A stretch of DNA of 57,836 bases, taken from contig CALMYH010000149.1 in the NCBI GenBank assembly GCA_937873395.1, positions 1 to 57,836 of the forward strand, in the 5' to 3' direction. Both the position numbers and the translations under genes were made by a program. The stretch comes from an uncultured Burkholderiales bacterium. Its GTDB lineage: Bacteria > Pseudomonadota > Gammaproteobacteria > Burkholderiales > Burkholderiaceae_C. Positions 1 through 12,096 of the stretch are shown in pieces; the first letter of the stretch is position 1; each line of letters opens with the position of its first letter. The notes under the pieces were generated by a model that saw nothing but the letters and a program-made list of their open reading frames with translations, did not search any database and had not been told where the DNA came from.

Positions 1-63
1 GGCCTTCTCGACCATCTGCGCGTTGCGGATGCGGGTCAACATGTCGGCGATGGGATCACTCAT
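1..63 (-). CDS. rpsH: 30S ribosomal protein S8, N-terminal fragment
   Basis: Only the first 21 codons are present and the gene runs off the left edge. The peptide opens MSDPIADMLTRIRNAQ, the highly conserved start of S8, which binds helix 21 of 16S rRNA in the small subunit. It lies 24 bp downstream of rpsN on the same strand, the usual spc order. A second ATG two codons upstream (ending at base 69) is an alternative start. In E. coli S8 is the translational repressor of the spc operon; whether that holds here cannot be judged from this fragment. Confidence 0.93.
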   Translation of the reverse strand, partial: MSDPIADMLTRIRNAQMVEKA

Positions 64-87
64 GCTCATGTGGTGTTCTCCTGGGGC

Positions 88-393
88 TTACCAGCTGGCT
101 TTGGTGACGCCGGGGATTTCGCCGGCCATGGCCATCTCGCGCACCTTGCTGCGAGCCAGACCAAACTGGGCGAAGGTGCCACGCGGACGGCCGGTGATCT
201 CGCAGCGGTTGCGCTGGCGGGTCGGGTTGGCGTTGCGGGGCAGCTTCTGCAGGGCCAGACGGGCTGCATCGCGCGCTTCGTCGCTCTGCTTGGCATCGTT
301 GGCGGTCGACTTCAGCTCGTTGTATTTCTTGGCGAACTTGGCGGCGAGTTTCTCGCGCTTGAGTTCACGTTGGAGTAGTGCTTGTTTAGCCAC
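88..393 (-). CDS. rpsN: 30S ribosomal protein S14
   Basis: The gene encodes 101 residues, the normal length for the long, zinc-free S14. The protein opens with [14 protein letters not shown] and contains the conserved C-terminal segment [11 protein letters not shown]. The start is GTG (bases 391-393), giving the family's usual (M)AKQALL beginning. The frame stays open to 447, but that extension would overlap rplE and has no family counterpart. It follows rplE by 8 bp and precedes rpsH. S14 is a late-assembling protein of the small-subunit head. Confidence 0.95.
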   Translation of the reverse strand: MAKQALLQRELKREKLAAKFAKKYNELKSTANDAKQSDEARDAARLALQKLPRNANPTRQRNRCEITGRPRGTFAQFGLARSKVREMAMAGEIPGVTKASW

Positions 394-401
394 ACGCCAC
401 C

Positions 402-947
402 TCAGTTCTTGAACGGGAAACGGAAACCAGCCAGCAGAGCCTTGCACTCTTCGTCGCTCTTGGCGGTTGTCGTGATGCTGATGTTGAGGCCACGCAGGGC
501 ATCGACCTTGTCGTACTCGATCTCGGGGAAGATGATCTGTTCCTTGACACCGATGTTGTAGTTGCCACGGCCATCGAAGGACTTGCCCGAGATACCGCGG
601 AAGTCGCGCACGCGCGGCAGGGCCACGGTGACGAAGCGGTCCAGGAATTCATACATGCGGGCGCCACGCAGGGTGACCATGCAGCCGATGGGCTGCTGCT
701 CGCGGATCTTGAAGCCCGCAATGGCCTTCTTGGCCTTGGTCACCACCGGCTTCTGGCCGGCAATCTTGGTCAGGTCGCCGACGGCGTTGTCCATCACCTT
801 CTTGTCGGCCACGGCCTCGCTCACACCCATGTTCAGGGTGATCTTGGTGATGCGGGGCACCTCCATGGGCGACTTGTAGCCGAACTTCTTGGTCAGCTCG
901 GGAGCGACCTTGTCGCGGTAGATTTCTTGAAAGCGTGCCATGGTCAT
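402..947 (-). CDS. rplE: 50S ribosomal protein L5
   Basis: The gene encodes about 180 residues, matching L5 (179 in E. coli). Conserved blocks are visible, including [32 protein letters not shown] and [17 protein letters not shown]5 binds 5S rRNA and the P-site tRNA region of the large subunit. The ATG ending at 947 overlaps the rplX stop in an ATGA arrangement; a second ATG two codons in (ending at 941, giving MARFQEIY) fits the family start equally well. An AAGGTGG sequence just upstream could serve either start. Confidence 0.95.
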   Translation of the reverse strand: MTMARFQEIYRDKVAPELTKKFGYKSPMEVPRITKITLNMGVSEAVADKKVMDNAVGDLTKIAGQKPVVTKAKKAIAGFKIREQQPIGCMVTLRGARMYEFLDRFVTVALPRVRDFRGISGKSFDGRGNYNIGVKEQIIFPEIEYDKVDALRGLNISITTTAKSDEECKALLAGFRFPFKN

Positions 948-1264
948 GCCACCTTGATTTCTTCGCCACTGGACTTGTAGACGCGCACTTTCTTGCCGTC
1001 GGCCAGCAGCTTGACGCCCACGCGGTCTGCCTTGCCCGTGGCGGCGTTGTAGATCGCCACGTTGGACTGGTGAATGGACATGGTCTTCTCAACGATGCCA
1101 CCGGTCACCCCCTTCATGGGGTTGGGCTTGGCGTGCTTTTTGACGATGTTCACGCCTTCGACCACCAGGCGGCTTTCGTCTGCGCGCTGCAGAACCTTGC
1201 CACGCTTGCCTTTGTCGCGGCCGGCGATCACGATGACTTCGTCACCACTACGAATCTTGTTCAT
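944..1264 (-). CDS. rplX: 50S ribosomal protein L24
   Basis: The protein has 106 residues, typical of L24. The N-terminal KOW motif ([18 protein letters not shown]) is clear at about residues 7-25, followed by the conserved [16 protein letters not shown]24 initiates large-subunit assembly by binding the 5' end of 23S rRNA. The ATG is preceded by GAGGAA as ribosome-binding site. The gene lies 9 bp after rplN and overlaps rplE by 4 bp, indicating translational coupling. Confidence 0.95.
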   Translation of the reverse strand: MNKIRSGDEVIVIAGRDKGKRGKVLQRADESRLVVEGVNIVKKHAKPNPMKGVTGGIVEKTMSIHQSNVAIYNAATGKADRVGVKLLADGKKVRVYKSSGEEIKVA

Positions 1265-1273
1265 GATGATTCC

Positions 1274-1642
1274 TCAGAGAACCTCGGGTGCCAGGGACAC
1301 GATCTTCATGAACTTCTCGGTACGCAACTCGCGCGTGACCGGGCCGAAGATGCGGGTGCCGATGGGCTCCAGCTTGGCATTGAGCAGCACGGCGGCATTG
1401 CCGTCGAACTTGATGAGAGCGCCATCGGGACGGCGAATGCCCTTGGCGGTGCGCACGACGACGGCGCTGTAGACCTCGCCCCTCTTGACGCGACCACGGG
1501 GCGCAGCTTCCTTGATGGAGACCTTGATGATGTCGCCCACGCTGGCGTAACGGCGCTTGGAACCACCCAGCACCTTGATGCACATCACGGACTTGGCACC
1601 CGTGTTGTCAGCAACATCGAGTCGAGATTGCGTTTGGATCAT
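1274..1642 (-). CDS. rplN: 50S ribosomal protein L14
   Basis: The protein has 122 residues, exactly the family length, and begins [17 protein letters not shown], the canonical L14 start. L14 sits at the subunit interface of the large subunit. It is the first ribosomal gene of this cluster: upstream lies glpD, not rpsQ (S17), so the S10-type block that normally precedes it is elsewhere. A good sigma-70-like promoter is visible about 190 bp upstream. Confidence 0.96.
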   Translation of the reverse strand: MIQTQSRLDVADNTGAKSVMCIKVLGGSKRRYASVGDIIKVSIKEAAPRGRVKRGEVYSAVVVRTAKGIRRPDGALIKFDGNAAVLLNAKLEPIGTRIFGPVTRELRTEKFMKIVSLAPEVL

Positions 1643-1805
1643 TTGATTTAAGTCCCAACTTGAATCTTTCCAGCCACCATGGCCGGAAGCGATCAGTCTT
1701 GGGCCCGTCGTTGCTTCGGGCAGGGAGCCAGGCCAGCCGGGACATTGCACCCCGACAACACGGTCTTGGCATCCACCGCCACCGGCTTCGGTGGGCAGAT
1801 AAGCC

Positions 1806-1821
1806 TCGCTTTTTCAAGCGA
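1806..1821 (-). other. GAAA-tetraloop hairpin at start of spc leader
   Basis: On the minus strand TCGCTT-GAAA-AAGCGA forms a perfect 6-bp stem with a GNRA-type loop, placed at or just after the predicted transcription start. It could stabilise the 5' end of the mRNA or belong to an autoregulatory leader. The rest of the 1643-1829 leader shows nothing else I can name. Confidence 0.45.
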
Positions 1822-1829
1822 AGCGACAA

Positions 1830-1858
1830 ATTATGGCACGAAGTAGGTCGATGGTCAA
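1830..1858 (-). promoter_or_regulatory. Predicted sigma-70 promoter of the spc operon
   Basis: On the minus strand TTGACC (1853-1858) and CATAAT (1830-1835) are separated by exactly 17 bp. Transcription would start near 1823 and leave a leader of about 180 nt before rplN. The -35 box contains the TGA stop codon of glpD (1855-1857), so gene end and promoter are fused. Prediction from consensus only. Confidence 0.72.
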
Positions 1859-3453
1859 GCCGCCTGCAAGGCCGGATGGTCCTGGTGCGGCAGATAGCGG
1901 GTGCACAGGTCCAGGAACTCCGCCAGGCCAGGGGATGGACAGCCTTCATCGGTCAGGATGTCGGCCACCTCGGGCGCCATCCGGGCTGCAGCCCGGGCAT
2001 CCAGAAACAGGGCCCGCCAGCGGCGTGCCAGCACGTCCTCGACGGTCATGGCCAGCTCGACCCGCACGGCGTGGCGCACCATGGCTTCGGTCAGCCCCAT
2101 TCCGATTTCATGGTCGGCGCCCGGGCAGGCGAGCACCTGCGGCCATTCCGTGCCGTACAGGTGGGGGCCGGGAGGCTGGTATATCGGCACCGCTGGTTGA
2201 TCGGGCGAAGGAGCCCCGACCAGGGCATGGTCTGCGGTCCAGCAGACGTTGCGCTCAGGCAACAAGCCGTGTTCGAAGCAGCGTCTGAGCACGTCATCGG
2301 CCATCGCCCGGTAGGTGGTCCATTTGCCGCCGGTGACCGTCACCAGGCCTCCGGGGTCAACCACGATGGTGTGCTCGCGCGAGATGACCTGGGTGGCTCC
2401 ATTGCTGGACGGCGGGGCGACCAGCGGACGCAGGCCAACCCAGACGCTGCGGATGTCGTCCAGGGTGACCGGGCGCGCCAGCACGCGGGAGGCTTCGTCC
2501 ATGATGAACCGCAGTTCTTCTTCGTATGGCTCGGGTTCGCGCGGAAGATCTTCGCGCGGGGTGTCGGTGGTGCCCAGGATCAGCTTGCCCAGCCATGGAA
2601 CGGCAAACAGGACCCGTCCGTCCCGGGTCTTGGGCACCAGCAACGCGTGGTTTCCGGGCATGAAGTCCCGGTCGACCACGACATGAACCCCCTGGCTGGG
2701 CCTGACCATCCGGTCCGGCACCTGTTTCGCCGGAGCCGCGTGCCGACGCAGCTCGTCCACCCAGACGCCTGTGGCATTGACCACACAGCGCGCCCGGACC
2801 GCAAAGGATCGAGAAGTCAAGTGATCACTCACTTTGATCTCAAAAGTTGCCGAAGACCCATGGTCCTGCTGTACCCGCTCCACATCGTCCACCGCGATGT
2901 GGTTGAGTACGGTCGCCCCGGCCTGCTCTGCGGTCCGTGCGAGAGCCAGGGCCAGACGTGCATCGTCAAACTGGCCATCCCAGTACTGGACACCACCCTT
3001 GAGACCTCCGGCGGACACGCCCGGGAGCGCGTGCAGGGTGGCCTGGCGGCCGAGGAACTCGGTCGGACCCAGCCCGGCTTTGCCCGCCATCAGGTCATAC
3101 AGCTTGAGCCCGAGCCCGTAGAAGGGCGTCTGCCACCACGCATAGGAGGGCATGACGAAAGGGAGTGGCTGTGCCAGGTGCGGCGCATTGCGCAACACGG
3201 TCGAGCGCTCGGCCAGCGCCTCCCGCACCAGGGCCACGTTGCCCTGGGCAAGGTACCGGACGCCTCCATGCAACAGTTTCGTCGAACGCGAAGAGGTGCC
3301 GCCGGCAAAGTCGTGCGATTCAAAAAGAATGACGGAAAAACCGCGCAGCGCCGCGTCCATGGCCACGCCGAGTCCGGTGGCACCGCCCCCGACGATGGCC
3401 AGGTCATAGACGGTGTCCCGGCTCAGGGATTGAAGCAGTTCTGCGCGTTTCAT
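1855..3453 (-). CDS. glpD: Glycerol-3-phosphate dehydrogenase (FAD, quinone-linked)
   Basis: This enzyme oxidises sn-glycerol-3-phosphate to dihydroxyacetone phosphate at the membrane and passes electrons to quinone. The protein has 532 residues. The FAD dinucleotide-binding motif VGGGATGLGVAMDAALRG is near the N-terminus, followed by FAGGTSSRSTKLLHGGVRYL, typical of GlpD. Later blocks GVHVVVDR and GGKWTTYRAMADD also match the family. The start at MKRAELLQ is chosen because it places the Rossmann motif at the usual distance; the frame opens eight codons further up. It is the last gene of the glycerol operon, 69 bp after glpV, with a strong hairpin in the gap. Confidence 0.95.
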   Translation of the reverse strand: MKRAELLQSLSRDTVYDLAIVGGGATGLGVAMDAALRGFSVILFESHDFAGGTSSRSTKLLHGGVRYLAQGNVALVREALAERSTVLRNAPHLAQPLPFVMPSYAWWQTPFYGLGLKLYDLMAGKAGLGPTEFLGRQATLHALPGVSAGGLKGGVQYWDGQFDDARLALALARTAEQAGATVLNHIAVDDVERVQQDHGSSATFEIKVSDHLTSRSFAVRARCVVNATGVWVDELRRHAAPAKQVPDRMVRPSQGVHVVVDRDFMPGNHALLVPKTRDGRVLFAVPWLGKLILGTTDTPREDLPREPEPYEEELRFIMDEASRVLARPVTLDDIRSVWVGLRPLVAPPSSNGATQVISREHTIVVDPGGLVTVTGGKWTTYRAMADDVLRRCFEHGLLPERNVCWTADHALVGAPSPDQPAVPIYQPPGPHLYGTEWPQVLACPGADHEIGMGLTEAMVRHAVRVELAMTVEDVLARRWRALFLDARAAARMAPEVADILTDEGCPSPGLAEFLDLCTRYLPHQDHPALQAA

Positions 3454-3467
3454 GAAATTTGAGGTGA

Positions 3468-3494
3468 CCGCCCGCACCCGGTGGGTGCAGGCGG
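3468..3494 (-). other. Intercistronic hairpin between glpV and glpD
   Basis: GCACCC (3474-3479) and GGGTGC (3483-3488) form a stem closed by a 3-nt loop. It is extended by CCGCC/GGCGG outside a single C/A mismatch, giving 11 pairs. No T-run follows on the transcribed side, so it looks more like an mRNA-stability or processing element, or a leaky terminator, than a full terminator. Confidence 0.55.
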
Positions 3495-3522
3495 CGATTG
3501 CTACATGCCGTGGTCCGACCGC

Positions 3523-5256
<1,734 letters not shown>

Positions 5257-5276
5257 GTCGTCTCCTCTTTCGGTGT

Positions 5277-5320
5277 GCTTCCCCGGTGGTTCACATGGAA
5301 TGGCTCGGCCCCGGGGAAGC
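5277..5320 (-). other. Hairpin upstream of glpV
   Basis: GCTTCCCCGG (5277-5286) and CCGGGGAAGC (5311-5320) are perfect 10-bp inverted arms with a 24-nt loop, in the glpU-glpV gap. With the hairpin after glpV it brackets the binding-protein cistron, a layout often linked to higher abundance of the receptor message. The function is inferred. Confidence 0.55.
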
Positions 5321-5356
5321 GGGTGGGCCGAATTCACAAGTTGGAGTCAGACGGTG

Positions 5357-5665
5357 TCAGCCCTTGCGCATGAGCACCACCATCCAGACTGCCGCGATGC
5401 CGAAGGCAATCCAGATGCTGGGCTCCTGTTCGAGCGACAGCCACTCGGCGATCCAGCCTGCAAGACCGACAAACGCCAGGTGGATGTAGGCCGAACCGAG
5501 CAGGCCGATGAACAGTCGATCGCCGCGGGTGGTGGACATGGGCAGAAAGCCCTTGCGCTCGATGGTGGGCGACTTGATTTCCCACACCGTCATGCCAATC
5601 AGCATGAGCACGATGCATGTAAAGAAAATGGCCACGGGAGTGGTCCAGACCATCCAGTCAAACAT
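5357..5665 (-). CDS. glpU: Small membrane protein of the glycerol transporter (DUF2160-like)
   Basis: The protein has 102 residues and three hydrophobic segments: about residues 6-28, a central one containing LFIGLLGSAYIHLAFVGLAG, and a C-terminal SIWIAFGIAAVWMVVLM. It matches the DUF2160 type of small integral membrane protein that accompanies glycerol ABC systems; in Rhizobium the gene in this position is called glpU. Its biochemical role is unknown, perhaps an accessory subunit. The ATG overlaps the glpQ stop by one base (TGATG). An in-frame GTG one codon upstream is possible. Confidence 0.75.
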   Translation of the reverse strand: MFDWMVWTTPVAIFFTCIVLMLIGMTVWEIKSPTIERKGFLPMSTTRGDRLFIGLLGSAYIHLAFVGLAGWIAEWLSLEQEPSIWIAFGIAAVWMVVLMRKG

Positions 5666-6477
5666 CACACCCTCCCCATGGCGAAGCCTTTGGCGATGTA
5701 GTGCCGCACGAACCAGATCACGATCGCGCCGGGCACGATGGTGAGCACGCCGGCGGCGGCGAGCGTGGCCCAGTCCATGCCGCTGGCGCTGACTGTTCGG
5801 GTCATGGTGGCGACGATCGGCTTGGCGTTCACGCTGGTCAGTGTGCGGGCCAGCAGCAGCTCCACCCAGCTGAACATGAAGCAGAAGAACGCCGCCACGC
5901 CCACACCGGCCTTGATCAGCGGCAGGAAGATGGTGAAGAAAAAGCGCGGGAAGCTGTAGCCGTCCACGTAGGCGGTTTCATCGATCTCTCGCGGGATGCC
6001 GCTCATAAAGCCTTCGAGGATCCACACCGCCAGCGGCACGTTGAACAGCAGGTGCGCCATGGCCACGGCAATGTGCGTGTCCATCAGTCCCATGGTGGTG
6101 TAGAGCTGGAAGAATGGCAGCAGGAACACGGCCGGCGGCGTCATGCGGTTGGTGAGCAGCCAGAAGAACACGTGCTTGTCGCCCAGGAAGCGGTAGCGCG
6201 AGAACGCATAGGCTGCCGGCAGCGCCACGGTGAGGGAGATCACCGTGTTGATGGCCACATAGATGAGGCTGTTGATGTAGCCGGAGTACCAGGACGGATC
6301 GGTGAAGATGGTCTGGTAGTTGGCCCAGGTGAACTCCTGCGGCCACAGGGTGAACGAGGACAGGATTTCCTGGTTGGTCTTGAAGCTCATGTTGACCATC
6401 CAGTAGATGGGCAGCAGGGCAAAGATCAGATAGGCGATAAGGAACAGCGTCCTCTTCTTGAAACGCCGCTCGTTCAT
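5665..6477 (-). CDS. glpQ: Glycerol ABC transporter permease
   Basis: This inner-membrane permease of the MalG/UgpE type has 270 residues and about six membrane helices. The cytoplasmic EAA loop that contacts the ATPases is visible (EGFMSGIPREIDETAYVDGY). The N-terminus RTLFLIAYLIFALLPIYW is the usual first helix of the second permease of such importers. It lies downstream of glpP across a 72-bp gap that holds a GC-rich repeat, and overlaps glpU by one base. Confidence 0.9.
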   Translation of the reverse strand: MNERRFKKRTLFLIAYLIFALLPIYWMVNMSFKTNQEILSSFTLWPQEFTWANYQTIFTDPSWYSGYINSLIYVAINTVISLTVALPAAYAFSRYRFLGDKHVFFWLLTNRMTPPAVFLLPFFQLYTTMGLMDTHIAVAMAHLLFNVPLAVWILEGFMSGIPREIDETAYVDGYSFPRFFFTIFLPLIKAGVGVAAFFCFMFSWVELLLARTLTSVNAKPIVATMTRTVSASGMDWATLAAAGVLTIVPGAIVIWFVRHYIAKGFAMGRV

Positions 6478-6478
6478 T

Positions 6479-6540
6479 GGACCCCCTTCGCGCGTTCGCG
6501 CTGTCCCCCCACGGGGGAGCGGTTTTTCTTGAGGCGGCTC
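6479..6540 (+). repeat. GC-rich hairpin repeat (divergent copy) between glpP and glpQ
   Basis: The gap contains CCCCC, an inner palindrome CGCGCGTTCGCGC, then CCCCCCACGGGGG and CTTGAGGCGGC. The same modular order (C-run, inner palindrome, C6-nn-G5 hairpin, CTTGGGGCGGC-like end) appears on the reverse strand of the repeats at 41240 and 57147, so I read it as a diverged member. It lies inside an operon and would form a stem in the transcript. Confidence 0.5.
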
Positions 6541-6549
6541 AGCGAAAAA

Positions 6550-8515
<1,966 letters not shown>

Positions 8516-8516
<1 letters not shown>

Positions 8517-9592
8517 CAGGCGACCTTTCCGGGTCGTGCCGGAGCCCGCACCAGCGGGCCAGCGGCGTCAAAGACAAACAGGCTCTCGGGGTTCAGGTAA
8601 AGCGTGATCGGGTCGCCCAAGGGGCAGTCGTGCACGCCGGTGAGCTGGGCCACAAGTTCGCCCACGGCCGTGTGCACATGCACGAACGTGTCGGAACCGG
8701 CAATTTCGGCCAGTTCCACCCGGCCGGGCAAGGAAACATCGCCCGTGCGTGCCTGCACGCGCAAACCGCCGGCACGCACACCCAGGGTGAGTTTGCGCGG
8801 CGCACCGGAGGGCAAGGTCAGTGGCCACATCGCTCCACCGGCGAGCTGCACGCCCCCCTCCGCCACCTCGGCCTGCATCAGGTTCATCGGCGGGTCACTG
8901 AATGCGCGTGCCACGCGGATGCTCTGCGGCGCATGGAATACCTCGGCGGTGGGCCCGTATTGCAGCAGCTCCCCGGCATCCATGACCGCCGTGTAACCAC
9001 CCAGCAGCAGGGCTTCGCCCGGCTCGGTGGTGGCGTAGACCACGGTGGAATCCCCACTGGCAAACAGCTGGGTGAGTTCCTCACGCAATTCTTCGCGCAG
9101 CTTGTAGTCCAGGTTCACCAGAGGCTCGTCGAGCAACATCAGGGGCGCCCGCTTGGCCAGGGCGCGCGCCAGGGCCACACGCTGCTGCTGGCCGCCAGAC
9201 AGTTCGGCCGGCAGGCGATCCAGAAACATCTCGATGTGCAGGCGGGCTGCCAGCTCGCGAACCTTCTGGCCGGTATCGCGATCACCGCGCAAACGCATGG
9301 GCGAGGCGATGTTCTGCGCCACCGTCATGGATGGGTAGTTGACAAACTGCTGGTAGACCATCGCGACATTGCGCTGACGCACAGGCACACGGGTCACGTC
9401 GGCGCCGTCCACCAGCACGCGGCCGGTGCTGGCCACGTCCAGGCCGGCCATGATGCGCATCAGGCTGGTCTTGCCGGCCTGCGTGGCGCCCAGCAGCACC
9501 GTCACGGCACCAGGCACCAGGTTGAGGCTTTGGGGGTAGAGGTGGACGGAAGGCCCAACGGTCTTGCCCACGTGCTCCAGAGAAAGCTGCAT
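8516..9592 (-). CDS. glpS: Glycerol ABC transporter ATPase with altered H-loop
   Basis: Second ATPase of the importer, 358 residues. Walker A GATQAGKT is at 35-42, the signature LSGGQ at 131-135 is canonical and Walker B is LMLLDEP. The switch histidine is replaced: the H-loop reads YATTEP at 186-191, with Thr189 where GlpT has His198. It is the promoter-proximal gene of the transporter operon and is transcribed away from glpR across a shared control region. Confidence 0.9.
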
Positions 9593-9610
9593 TCGAGTCC
9601 CAGGGTGAAG

Positions 9611-9652
9611 AATCGCACATACGAACCGCGGTACCGTTTCGTTTGTGCGATT
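9611..9652. promoter_or_regulatory. Likely GlpR operator: long inverted repeat
   Basis: AATCGCACATACGAA (9611-9625) and TTCGTTTGTGCGATT (9638-9652) are inverted copies matching at 14 of 15 positions, separated by 12 bp. The site lies between the divergent glpS and glpR starts. The half-site TTCGTTTGTG resembles DeoR/GlpR-type half-sites. Assignment to GlpR is by position and family. Confidence 0.7.
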
Positions 9653-9658
9653 TTATTG

Positions 9659-9668
9659 TTCGTTTATG
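9659..9668 (+). promoter_or_regulatory. Additional GlpR-like half-site
   Basis: TTCGTTTATG repeats the half-site of the inverted repeat in direct orientation exactly 21 bp (two helical turns) after the copy at 9638. A further related TTATGTTCGA lies near 9718-9727. The surrounding region is unusually AT-rich for this chromosome, as expected of a divergent promoter. Confidence 0.55.
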
Positions 9669-9752
9669 TTCTTTTTTATTCGGTATTTACCCTGAGTCTG
9701 GCTTTTTTGTTTTCCGTTATGTTCGACCTGTCCCGCTTTCCTTTTCACTCCA

Positions 9753-10535
9753 ATGAACCTGAATCCGCGTCACACGCAGCTGCTTGAAGAGGTGCGCGCC
9801 CGGGGCCCCCAGACCATCGAGGCCCTGGCCGAACGTTTCGGAGTCACCCTGCAGACCGTGCGCCGAGATGTGCAGCGCCTGGCCGAAGCCGGCCTGCTGT
9901 CGCGCTTCCATGGCGGGGTTCGTCTGCCGGTATCCACCACCGAAAACATCGCCTACCGCCAGCGCCAGCGCATGTCCTCGGAGGCGAAAATCCGCATCGC
10001 GCGGGCGGTGGCCCGGCGGGTGCCCAACGGCTGCTCGCTGATCATGAACATCGGCACCACCATCGAGGCCGTGGCCCACGAGTTGCGGCACCACCGCGGA
10101 CTGAGGGTCATCACCAACAACCTGCACATTGCGTCCCTCATGAGCGGCCACCCGGATTGCGAGGTCATCGTGGCCGGCGGTCAGGTGCGCAGCGCAGACC
10201 AGGGCATCGTGGGTGAGGCCACAGTGGACTTCATGCGTCAGTTCAGGGTGGACATCGGACTGATCGGTATCAGCGGCATCGAGGCCGACGGCACGCTGCG
10301 CGACTTCGATTACCGTGAGGTGAAGGTGGCACGCACCATCGTCGAACAGTCGCGCGAGGTGTGGCTGGCGGCCGACCACAGCAAGTTCAACCGTCCAGCC
10401 ATGGTGGAGCTGGCCCGGCTGGACGACATCGACGTGCTTTTCACCGACCTGCCCCCGTCACCCCCGTTCGATGAGCTCATGGCCCAGGGCCATGTGGAAT
10501 GCGTGGTCTGTGGCGACGACCACGACGCCCCCTGA
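9753..10535 (+). CDS. glpR: DeoR-family glycerol regulon repressor
   Basis: The protein has 260 residues. The N-terminal DeoR helix-turn-helix is clear ([20 protein letters not shown], then GLLSRFHGG). It is followed by the sugar-phosphate-sensing domain, with INIGTTIE-like and [14 protein letters not shown] segments and the C-terminal [10 protein letters not shown]. The family binds glycerol-3-phosphate as inducer. Position between glpK and the divergent transporter operon supports the assignment. It precedes glpK by 31 bp and probably shares its transcript. Confidence 0.93.
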   Translation: MNLNPRHTQLLEEVRARGPQTIEALAERFGVTLQTVRRDVQRLAEAGLLSRFHGGVRLPVSTTENIAYRQRQRMSSEAKIRIARAVARRVPNGCSLIMNIGTTIEAVAHELRHHRGLRVITNNLHIASLMSGHPDCEVIVAGGQVRSADQGIVGEATVDFMRQFRVDIGLIGISGIEADGTLRDFDYREVKVARTIVEQSREVWLAADHSKFNRPAMVELARLDDIDVLFTDLPPSPPFDELMAQGHVECVVCGDDHDAP

Positions 10536-10566
10536 CCACAACCGCCCCACCCATTCGAGACAAGAG

Positions 10567-12060
10567 ATGACCTACCTGTTGGCCCTGGACCAGGGCACCT
10601 CCAGCTCCCGCAGCATCGTGTTCGACCGCCAGGGTCAGGTGGTGACCATGGCGCAGCGCGAATTTCCTCAGATCTACCCCCAGCCGGGCTGGGTGGAGCA
10701 CAACCCGCAGGACCTGTGGCAGAGCCAGCTGGCCACGGCGCGCCAGGCCCTGAAGCAAGCCGGTCTGCAGGCCGGCCAGATCCACGCCGTGGGCATCACC
10801 AACCAGCGCGAGACCACGCTGGTGTGGAACCGCCAGTCCGGCGAGCCGGTGTACAACGCCATCGTCTGGCAGGACCGACGCGCCGAGGCCACCTGTGCGG
10901 CGCTGCGCGAGCGGGGCCTGACAGACACGGTGCTGCAGAAAACCGGTCTGCGGATCGACGCCTACTTCTCCGGCACCAAGTTGAAGTGGATCCTGGACCA
11001 CGTGCCGGGCGCCCGTGCCCTGGCCGAACGCGGCGAACTGGCCTTCGGCACGGTGGACAGCTGGCTGATCTGGAAACTCACCGGTGGCACGCGCCACGTC
11101 ACCGATGTCAGCAACGCCTCGCGCACCATGCTGTTCAACATTCACTCACGCCTGTGGGACGAGGATCTGCTGGCAGCGCTGGACATCCCGTCCGGCCTGA
11201 TGCCCGAGGTACTGCCATCCAGTGCGCACTTCGGGCAATTGGACGCCGAATGGCTGGGGGCTCCTCTTGAGATTGCCGGGGTGGGTGGTGACCAGCAAAG
11301 TGCCCTGTTCGGTCAGGCCTGCTTCCATGCTGGCATGGCCAAGAACACCTATGGGACCGGCTGCTTCATGCTGATGCACACCGGCGAGCGTTTCCAGGTC
11401 AGCCAGAACGGCCTGATCACCACGGCCGCCGCCCAGCCACCAGGCAAGCCTCAATACGCGCTGGAGGGCAGCGTGTTCATCGGGGGCGCGGTGGTGCAAT
11501 GGTTGCGCGATGGTTTGCGGGCCATCGAATCCAGCAGCGAAGTGCAGGCCCTGGCAGAAAGTGTGCCGGACGCCGGTGGCGTGGTGCTGGTACCCGCGTT
11601 TACCGGCCTGGGTGCACCCTATTGGCAACCCGAAGCGCGCGGCAGCATCACCGGCCTCACCCGGGGCACCACCATGGCCCACATTGCGCGTGCCGCGCTG
11701 GAAAGCATTGCGTTCCAGAGTGCCGCCCTGCTGGATGCGATGAGCCGAGACGCCGTGGCTGCCGGCGGCGTGCCGGTGAGCGAACTGCGGGTGGACGGCG
11801 GCGCCTGCGTGAACGACCTGCTGATGCAGTTCCAGGCCGATCTGCTGGGCATTCCAGTGGTGCGCCCGGCAGTGATCGAAACCACCGCGCTGGGTGCGGC
11901 CTACCTGGCGGGCCTGCATACCGGCCTGTACGCCGGGCTCGACGAGCTGTCGCAGCAATGGAAGGCACAACGCACCTTCCACCCGACGCTCTCCCGCGAG
12001 CGCGCCGCCGAAAAAATGGCGCAATGGGAACGTGCGGTGCGTCAGACGGTGGCGATGTAG
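10567..12060 (+). CDS. glpK: Glycerol kinase
   Basis: This enzyme phosphorylates glycerol to sn-glycerol-3-phosphate with ATP. The protein has 497 residues (E. coli 502). The FGGY-type N-terminus [16 protein letters not shown], the segments [14 protein letters not shown] and [22 protein letters not shown] and the C-terminal [18 protein letters not shown] are all conserved. The ATG is chosen because it gives the standard GlpK start; AAGAG lies just upstream. Substrate comes from the GlpSTPQUV importer and product goes to GlpD. Confidence 0.96.
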   Translation: MTYLLALDQGTSSSRSIVFDRQGQVVTMAQREFPQIYPQPGWVEHNPQDLWQSQLATARQALKQAGLQAGQIHAVGITNQRETTLVWNRQSGEPVYNAIVWQDRRAEATCAALRERGLTDTVLQKTGLRIDAYFSGTKLKWILDHVPGARALAERGELAFGTVDSWLIWKLTGGTRHVTDVSNASRTMLFNIHSRLWDEDLLAALDIPSGLMPEVLPSSAHFGQLDAEWLGAPLEIAGVGGDQQSALFGQACFHAGMAKNTYGTGCFMLMHTGERFQVSQNGLITTAAAQPPGKPQYALEGSVFIGGAVVQWLRDGLRAIESSSEVQALAESVPDAGGVVLVPAFTGLGAPYWQPEARGSITGLTRGTTMAHIARAALESIAFQSAALLDAMSRDAVAAGGVPVSELRVDGGACVNDLLMQFQADLLGIPVVRPAVIETTALGAAYLAGLHTGLYAGLDELSQQWKAQRTFHPTLSRERAAEKMAQWERAVRQTVAM

Positions 12061-12084
12061 TCGTCCCGTGGGTTTTCTTCGGGT

Positions 12085-12090
12085 GACAAT
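12085..12090 (+). promoter_or_regulatory. -10-like hexamer for a leaderless proC mRNA
   Basis: GACAAT ends 6 nt before the proC ATG and there is no Shine-Dalgarno sequence. Transcription would then begin at or next to the start codon. Confidence 0.45.
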
Positions 12091-12096
12091 GACGGG

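Noticed and set aside
394-447. Longer start for rpsN
   Set aside because: The extension overlaps rplE and lacks family similarity; GTG at 393 gives the standard 101-residue S14.
1660-3462. 600-codon open frame on the plus strand opposite glpD
   Set aside because: It lies antisense to a clear glpD, has no recognisable domain and no ribosome-binding site. Long antisense frames are expected at this GC content.
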